DNA of 64,000 nt from the NCBI RefSeq assembly GCF_007829335.1, contig NZ_VIWO01000010.1, positions 124,001-188,000 on the forward strand, in the 5' to 3' direction. Position numbers and translations under genes: made by a program. Positions within the stretch are counted from its first letter, which is position 1. Every line of letters starts with the position of its first letter. Of the stretch, positions 59,201 through 64,000 are shown one piece after another. Origin of the DNA: Chitinophaga polysaccharea. GTDB taxonomy: Bacteria; Bacteroidota; Bacteroidia; Chitinophagales; Chitinophagaceae. The notes beneath the pieces are model-generated. The model was not told the origin of the DNA, made no database searches, and worked only from the letters and a program-made list of their open reading frames with translations.

Positions 59201-59833
59201 TTATTCAATGAATAATAGATTATCCTTTATTCGTTTATGCACTTTCGGCGATTCGTCACCATAGCCCAGAATAATAGTCAGTTTTACTTTCTCTGCCGCA
59301 GGTATTTGCAACCTGGGAAAAATACGGGTTTTCTCCACATAAGTCCCGAAACCAACAGGACAAGTATCAAGACCCAATGACTTTGCTGCCAGCATAATAT
59401 TTTGCGCACATAATCCGATATCCAAAGAAGCCCATTCATTATTCTTCGGAGCGGTTAGGAATATGACCACGGGCGCTCCATAAAAGACAGGATCTCTGAT
59501 GGTGTTAAAATCAATGCCATGGGCGAAATGTAAAAGCCCGGACGCTGCCTTTAACACCCCGGCAATTCCGGATACTCCCGATTTCAAAGTACCTTTGAGT
59601 ACAACACCAGCTATTTCTTTGGAGGCAGCATGTATCATTTCTTTGTTGGTGAGCACATAAAATTTCCAGGGCTGTTTATTCATCGCCGAGGGCGCCATTC
59701 GTCCGGCATCCAGTATCTGCTCTATCAACTTCTTGTCTACCGGTTTGTCTTTATACTTCCTGACAGCGCGCCGGGCGTAAATGGTCTTTATAGTTTCCGT
59801 TTTACTGGCTTCCCCAGCTACTTTATTAATCAT
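59201..59833 (-). CDS. Nitroreductase-family FMN oxidoreductase
   Basis: 210 residues from the ATG at 59833 (an upstream in-frame ATG adds 14). The FMN-binding motif IYARRAVRKYKDKPV and MAPSAMNKQPWKFYV are typical, and QNIMLAAKSLGLDTCPVGFGTYVE and KLTIILGYGDESP complete the fold. It reduces nitro groups or quinones with NAD(P)H. It precedes the SDR gene in the same transcript and lies downstream of the universal stress protein gene. Confidence 0.88.
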   Translation of the reverse strand: MINKVAGEASKTETIKTIYARRAVRKYKDKPVDKKLIEQILDAGRMAPSAMNKQPWKFYVLTNKEMIHAASKEIAGVVLKGTLKSGVSGIAGVLKAASGLLHFAHGIDFNTIRDPVFYGAPVVIFLTAPKNNEWASLDIGLCAQNIMLAAKSLGLDTCPVGFGTYVEKTRIFPRLQIPAAEKVKLTIILGYGDESPKVHKRIKDNLLFIE

Positions 59834-59896
59834 AACCAGATAGTTGATCAATGAAAAAACTGTAATAAACCCCAAAGCACTTCACAAAAAGATATT

Positions 59897-60733
59897 TCAG
59901 GGATGAGTAATAAATACCGGTATATTGACCGTCCTTAAAATATTATCCGCATGGCTTCTCCGGAAAAACCGGGAAACCCCGCTTCTGCCGTAAGCTCCGT
60001 AAGTTATGAGGCAATCTTTTCTATGAATCAGCATGGCAAGAAATTCCGTTGCTGGCTCCCCTTCCAGTGTGATATATTCAACAGCATCATAATGCCTGTC
60101 CAGGTACTCACGAAGCTTGGATGCCCAGGGGATGGACCTTTCCTTTTTTTCTGCCACATATACTACTTTTACCGGCATATCAGCATATCCGGGGAAAAGC
60201 TGGGTAAACTGTTTGATAGCATACATAGAAGAAAATGTTCCGTTGTAGGAGAATATAATTTCCCGGATGGGCGTTATCTTATCCGGTAAAACCATCACCG
60301 GGCATTCGGCGTCAGCCAGCAGGTCTTTTACGAACCGGGGCGGATTTGTATCATACAAAGTAGCAAATGAAGTACTGTTGTTAATCAGTAAGAGATCGGC
60401 AAACCTGCTTTCCTCAATTATTTTTATTGCAGCTATTCCGGCAGTGTCCTTTAATTCGATCTCTGTATTACCGCTATCGCAGATTGTATGTAGCCATTTC
60501 AGGTTATTATCCCGCCGCGCCTCCATAGCAGCCTTTTTTTCAGCAGAAATCTGCTCATAACTATAAGCATAACCTTCCGGATCTACGCTGCCCATTGGCA
60601 TCAGCTCACTGATAATATTATCCAGACATAAAATTGTTAAAGGACTTTGTGTTTCCTTTGCTATATATTTAAAAGTTTCCACCTGTTCCTCCGAAAAATA
60701 GAGTACATCCAGTGCAGCAATAATCTTCTTCAT
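59897..60733 (-). CDS. Universal stress protein, two-domain
   Basis: 278 residues from the ATG at 60733; the frame extends 54 codons upstream without USP character. Two USP-like halves: MKKIIAALDVLYFSEEQVETFKYIA and PIREIIFSYNGTFSSMYAIKQF. The C-terminal half has GAYGRSGVSRFFRRSHADNILRTVNIPVFI, an ATP-binding-type G-x2-G-x9-(S/T) tail. Such tandem USPs respond to starvation or anoxia. In a minus-strand stress cluster with the nitroreductase, SDR and erythromycin-esterase-like genes. Confidence 0.88.
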   Translation of the reverse strand: MKKIIAALDVLYFSEEQVETFKYIAKETQSPLTILCLDNIISELMPMGSVDPEGYAYSYEQISAEKKAAMEARRDNNLKWLHTICDSGNTEIELKDTAGIAAIKIIEESRFADLLLINNSTSFATLYDTNPPRFVKDLLADAECPVMVLPDKITPIREIIFSYNGTFSSMYAIKQFTQLFPGYADMPVKVVYVAEKKERSIPWASKLREYLDRHYDAVEYITLEGEPATEFLAMLIHRKDCLITYGAYGRSGVSRFFRRSHADNILRTVNIPVFITHP

Positions 60734-60898
60734 AAAAATTATAATTTTAAAAAATACTATTGGGTGATAAAAACAAAAGCTGTTATTCATTTTATCCCCC
60801 TGGGAAAAATGATCCTTCTCAATAGTGATGCTGATTATGATCATACCTGTGTTTCCGTACTCCTTACCATCCTTCCTGCAGACGAGCATCATCACTAT

Positions 60899-62233
60899 TT
60901 AAACGCCAAAAGGAAATGTTTCCGGCATCTGATGACCATCCGGTTGAATATGCAAAGGATGTAACGCTGTTGTTTCATTGATATAAATAAAAGCATCATA
61001 CCGCAAGGGAAGTATGGTAGGCACATAATTTCCGTACTTTTCATATTGCGGATGGTAAACCACTCCTATAGCACGATGGCCAATATGGTTCTCCATAAAA
61101 ACATCGTGATTAAAATCACTCATTATCAGTAATTTGTTATGATTACCCGCAGTATGCAACAAATGCTCCCATGACCCTTCAAAAGCAGGCGGGACCTGCA
61201 TTTTTTGCATGGATGCTCCCCACCTGCTTCCCGCGATTACAGTGCCCTTATATGAACCAAAACCCACCAGTACCACCTTATCATCACCATATTTTAGCCT
61301 GGCCAGCTCCCCGATATTATACATCCCTTCCTCACTCATAGTAGTTGCCCGGGCATCTCCTACATGTGTATTATGCGCCCAGATAATGGCCTTGCTTTTT
61401 TCACCATGGTATTTCAGCAGCCGGTCAAGCGTCTGAGCCATGTGATCATCACGAATATTCCAGGAGTGCGGACCGCCATGAATCATTGCACGGTAATATC
61501 TTTCCGCATCTACCATCACTAAAGCGTTTTGTTCGGCATTAAGTACATTTTCATGATCTGTATTGTAAGAAGGGAGTTTGGCACGGATCTCCTTCAGCAA
61601 ATGCACTACTTCATTTTCACACAATTCCGGGACAAACTGCGTTGCTCTTGCATATGACTGCCCCTCGTCATATCGATAAGGTTCAAAACATTTAAATGCC
61701 TCTTCCGCCGCTTTAAGTGCCTGCGGATCTGTTTTCCCAAGGTATTGCATAATGCTTTCCATGCTCTCCCACAGGCTATAAACATCCAGCCCATAGCACC
61801 CTGCCTTCTTGTTTAATGGTAACGCCTGGTTGTAATGCTGTAACCAGTCGGCCAACGCAACGATTTCCCAATTCGCCCACATCCATGTTGGCCAACGATT
61901 AAAAGCATGCAGCACCTTAAATGCACCTTTCCCTTCTTCAGCATAATTCTTTATATACCTGTTCAGGCGGTAACAGTCGGGCCAATCTCCTTCTACTGCA
62001 ATGAAATTGAACCCTTTCTCTTCAATCAGCCGCCTGGAAATATAACTACGCCAATTGTAATACTCATGTGTTCCATGAGATGCTTCACCGAGCATCACAA
62101 TCCGGGACTCACCAATCCTTTCAAATAAAGGGTCCAGACTGTCCTTATCTGTTAAAGAATAAGCCCATTGCTTAATGGCGCCGGTTACTTCCGCTTCAGC
62201 TGACTTTGAAGGCTTAGTGAAATAATTAGGCAT
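60899..62233 (-). CDS. Erythromycin-esterase-family hydrolase
   Basis: 444 residues. The family motif VMLGEASHGTHEYYNWRSYISRRLIEEKGFNFIAVEGDWPDCYRLN is at about 49-95 and KAIIWAHNTHVGDARATTM at about 275-293. VLVGFGSYKGTVIAGSRWG follows. Members open macrolide lactones, but distant relatives are widespread in non-producing soil bacteria and often have other substrates, so resistance should not be assumed. It has no signal peptide. It is the most upstream of the minus stress cluster. Confidence 0.9.
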   Translation of the reverse strand: MPNYFTKPSKSAEAEVTGAIKQWAYSLTDKDSLDPLFERIGESRIVMLGEASHGTHEYYNWRSYISRRLIEEKGFNFIAVEGDWPDCYRLNRYIKNYAEEGKGAFKVLHAFNRWPTWMWANWEIVALADWLQHYNQALPLNKKAGCYGLDVYSLWESMESIMQYLGKTDPQALKAAEEAFKCFEPYRYDEGQSYARATQFVPELCENEVVHLLKEIRAKLPSYNTDHENVLNAEQNALVMVDAERYYRAMIHGGPHSWNIRDDHMAQTLDRLLKYHGEKSKAIIWAHNTHVGDARATTMSEEGMYNIGELARLKYGDDKVVLVGFGSYKGTVIAGSRWGASMQKMQVPPAFEGSWEHLLHTAGNHNKLLIMSDFNHDVFMENHIGHRAIGVVYHPQYEKYGNYVPTILPLRYDAFIYINETTALHPLHIQPDGHQMPETFPFGV

Positions 62234-62459
62234 TTCTCAACTTTTCTCAAAGAAAGATGATTTTATCTGTGAAATAAATGAGGGACGTCAGGCCTTTTTG
62301 TGACGAAAATCATGTATAAAGAAGTGCGTGTTCAATTGCCCTTCGGAAACAAACCGCTAAGTATTTAGGGGCGTATTGTTTTTTCTTTCTTATATTTAGT
62401 GCAAGATCGTTATTAGCAACCGATTATGCGTCAAGGCTCATTAACCTATTATTCCTTAT

Positions 62460-63065
62460 ATGACACTGAAAATATACCTATCAGCATTTCTTGTACTGAC
62501 ACTTTTTTCCTGTCACAATATACGTGTACAAAATCCTCCTCCACCACACTCACCCAAAGCACTTGAAGACAAAAGTTCTTTTGAAATCATTTCAAAAAGA
62601 GGGGATGGTGTCGATTTAGTTGAAAGTCTTTACGATGAACTTGTCAGTAAAGACGCTGCTTTAAAAAGACTGGAAGTAAACATTGACGGCCTTAATAACA
62701 GCAAAGAGGACTCAACGGAATTATTTGATAAGTTTAATGGCAAAATACAATCCTATTTCAGATCAGCAGATAGAAACATTTCCGCCATTAGCGATTCGTT
62801 GCTCAGAGATAAAATGAAACTTTTAATTGCTAACCACCTAACAACATATCAGGCGCGCACGGTGCAACACAGTGAATTGCTGAAAACACTCGCGGAAAAC
62901 GAAACCAGCATATCAGACCTTCACCAGGTACTGAAGATTGTAAGAACCTTGCCCGTTATTGAAAAATACCAACAAGATAACTTACCGGACACAAAACAGC
63001 TGAAAGGGTTTATCACACAACAAAATCAAACAATTGCCCTTGCCGACTCGCTGGTGAAAAAGTAA
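62460..63065 (+). CDS. Hypothetical lipoprotein with helical body
   Basis: 201 residues: lipoprotein signal (LVLTLFSC, Cys about 18), a Pro-rich linker (NPPPPHSP) and then a mostly helical, charged body (LVESLYDELVSKDAALKRLEVNIDGLNN, LRDKMKLLIANHLTTYQA). Probably coiled coil and anchored in a membrane facing the periplasm. I do not recognise the family. It sits upstream of a small membrane peptide and a serine hydrolase. Confidence 0.7.
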   Translation: MTLKIYLSAFLVLTLFSCHNIRVQNPPPPHSPKALEDKSSFEIISKRGDGVDLVESLYDELVSKDAALKRLEVNIDGLNNSKEDSTELFDKFNGKIQSYFRSADRNISAISDSLLRDKMKLLIANHLTTYQARTVQHSELLKTLAENETSISDLHQVLKIVRTLPVIEKYQQDNLPDTKQLKGFITQQNQTIALADSLVKK

Positions 63066-63119
63066 GCTCCTTTCGCAGAGATTGGACGAAATCAGCTCCC
63101 GATGCTTTCATCAACTGTT

Positions 63120-63284
63120 ATGAACAGGAAATATGAAATAAAGCTGATTCTGATCGGTGTATCCATATTATTGGTGCTTACCTGCGCCATGGCATTCATT
63201 CCCGACATGGCAAACAACGAAATACAAGTGCAGGCGCAGGTTGTCATCATCTTTTTTGGATACAACTTAATTACCCTACACTAA
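63120..63284 (+). CDS. Possible small membrane protein, 54 residues
   Basis: ATG at 63120 (another at 63102). MNRKYEIKLILIGVSILLVLTCAMAFIPDMANNE followed by a second hydrophobic stretch (VVIIFFGYNLITL). Plausible as a two-helix membrane peptide but without homology that I know, and it could be a truncated gene. Treat as tentative. Confidence 0.35.
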   Translation: MNRKYEIKLILIGVSILLVLTCAMAFIPDMANNEIQVQAQVVIIFFGYNLITLH

Positions 63285-63342
63285 CAGCATTAGAAAACAT
63301 AGTTGCAAATTTTTATTGTCATAAGGCTCACCGTTACCTGCC

Positions 63343-64000
63343 ATGAAAAAGATTGTATTGCTCCTGTTTACGATTTCGTTTTTTTATTATACCAGTTTAT
63401 GCCAGTGCTTGAACACTGCACAACGAGATCTTTCAGACAGTTTAACGGCTGTGATAACAGCAAATGAGTACACAGATATTCATAGTATCCTGATTTCAAA
63501 AGATGGTATCCTGTGCTATGAACAATATTTTAATGGCTGGGCAAGAGACTCACTACACGACTTACGTTCTTCCTTTAAATCAATTACCAGCTTATTAATG
63601 GGCATTGCTATTGATAAAGGATTTATTCAAAATGTTCATCAAAAGGTCTATTCTTTCTTTCCCGGCTATATTGATTTCACCGCTGGCGACTCTCTTAAAA
63701 AAAACATGACGATAAAAGACTTGCTGAATATGCAATCCGGATTTGATTGCGAAGAGTTTAATGATGGCAAAGACTGTGAAACTGATATGGTGGCTACAAA
63801 AGACTGGCTTAAATTTTCACTCCATCTGCCGATGAAAAATCCCCCTGGCAAAGTTTGGGCCTATACCTCCTGTGACCCCATGATTGTTGGTGGTATTATT
63901 AGCCAGGCTGCAAAAATGCCTGTCATGGAATTTGCAGAAAAGTACCTGTTTCACGCCATGGGCATCACCAATTACAGGTGGACAGTTGATCCTTCCGGCC
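63343..64000 (+). CDS. Serine hydrolase, beta-lactamase/penicillin-binding fold (C-terminus outside the window)
   Basis: 219 codons seen. Signal peptide (IVLLLFTISFFYYTSLCQ), then SSFKSIT giving the SxxK catalytic Ser/Lys near residue 78, and YTSCDPMIVGG supplying the Tyr of the class C YxN/S motif near residue 172. DLLNMQSGFD precedes it. So it is a class C beta-lactamase-like or esterase enzyme, exported. The third motif (K-T-G like) and the end are not in view. Confidence 0.85.
   Translation, partial: MKKIVLLLFTISFFYYTSLCQCLNTAQRDLSDSLTAVITANEYTDIHSILISKDGILCYEQYFNGWARDSLHDLRSSFKSITSLLMGIAIDKGFIQNVHQKVYSFFPGYIDFTAGDSLKKNMTIKDLLNMQSGFDCEEFNDGKDCETDMVATKDWLKFSLHLPMKNPPGKVWAYTSCDPMIVGGIISQAAKMPVMEFAEKYLFHAMGITNYRWTVDPSG

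Noticed and set aside
60899..62233. Calling the erythromycin-esterase-like gene an antibiotic-resistance determinant
   Set aside because: The fold motif is present but the family is broad, and no mobile or resistance context is seen.
1..64000. CRISPR arrays, insertion sequences or prophage
   Set aside because: No repeated 25-40 bp spacer-repeat pattern, no transposase or integrase frame, and no terminal inverted repeats were seen.

Overview
This window is chromosomal DNA from a member of the Bacteroidota, most likely a Chitinophaga-like member of the Chitinophagaceae. The evidence is two extracytoplasmic sigma/FecR anti-sigma/SusC loci, a SusD lipoprotein, TonB-receptor-type barrels with carboxypeptidase-regulatory N-termini, large stand-alone FtsX/MacB-type permeases, and Bacteroidota-type promoters (TTTG ... 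TAnnTTTG) with little Shine-Dalgarno signal. The window is gene-dense. It has no insertion sequence, phage or CRISPR array that I can see.

Layout. 1-5.1 kb (minus): a sigma factor, a FecR anti-sigma and a large STN-containing SusC receptor that runs off the left edge. 5.2-7.2 kb: a tiny lipoprotein and a GH30 glycosidase lipoprotein read divergently from them. 7.3 kb: tRNA-Pro(GGG). 7.7-20.2 kb: two FtsX-type permease genes with matching sigma-54-like promoter and upstream-activator architecture. Between them lie an AraC regulator/FAD monooxygenase pair, a membrane-anchored OmpR-type regulator with its putative operator and secreted partner, a 569-residue protein with an injection-system-cargo-like look, and a peptidase S51. 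20.4-23.2 kb: small enzymes (two alpha/beta hydrolases, a RibD/DHFR-like protein, DUF4242). 23.3-34.5 kb: a minus operon (TlpA-like thioredoxin, CBM9-like protein, TonB-like barrel) divergent from a sigma/FecR/SusC/SusD operon. 34.6-43.4 kb: a VOC protein, a DUF892 ferritin-like protein, a FIST/hybrid kinase/response regulator operon with overlapping genes, and an immunity-like cluster (frameshifted small gene, ankyrin protein, DUF6882-like protein). 43.5-46.4 kb: a TonB-dependent receptor. 46.6-52 kb: the imuA-imuB-dnaE2 mutasome operon, whose promoter box sits between two identical 13-bp dyads. 52-57 kb: GIY-YIG, GNAT, an exported acetolactate decarboxylase, a CHRD lipoprotein, a thioesterase, a DinB-like protein and tRNA-Pro(CGG). 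57.1 kb: a decayed DUF302 fragment. 57.4-62.2 kb: an MBL hydrolase, a proline-rich small protein and a minus-strand stress/redox group (SDR, nitroreductase, universal stress protein, erythromycin-esterase-like). 62.5-64 kb: a lipoprotein and a serine hydrolase cut by the right edge.

How the genes work together. The two sigma/FecR/SusC loci are nutrient-uptake modules that probably import oligosaccharides; the GH30 enzyme beside the first suggests a glycan with beta-linked glucose or xylose. The strongest candidates for undescribed biology are regulatory: the shared sigma-54/UAS arrangement before both permeases, the paired dyads at the imuA promoter, and the phased ATTTACAA repeats beside the membrane-bound regulator. 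All functional calls come from reading motifs; no database search was run.
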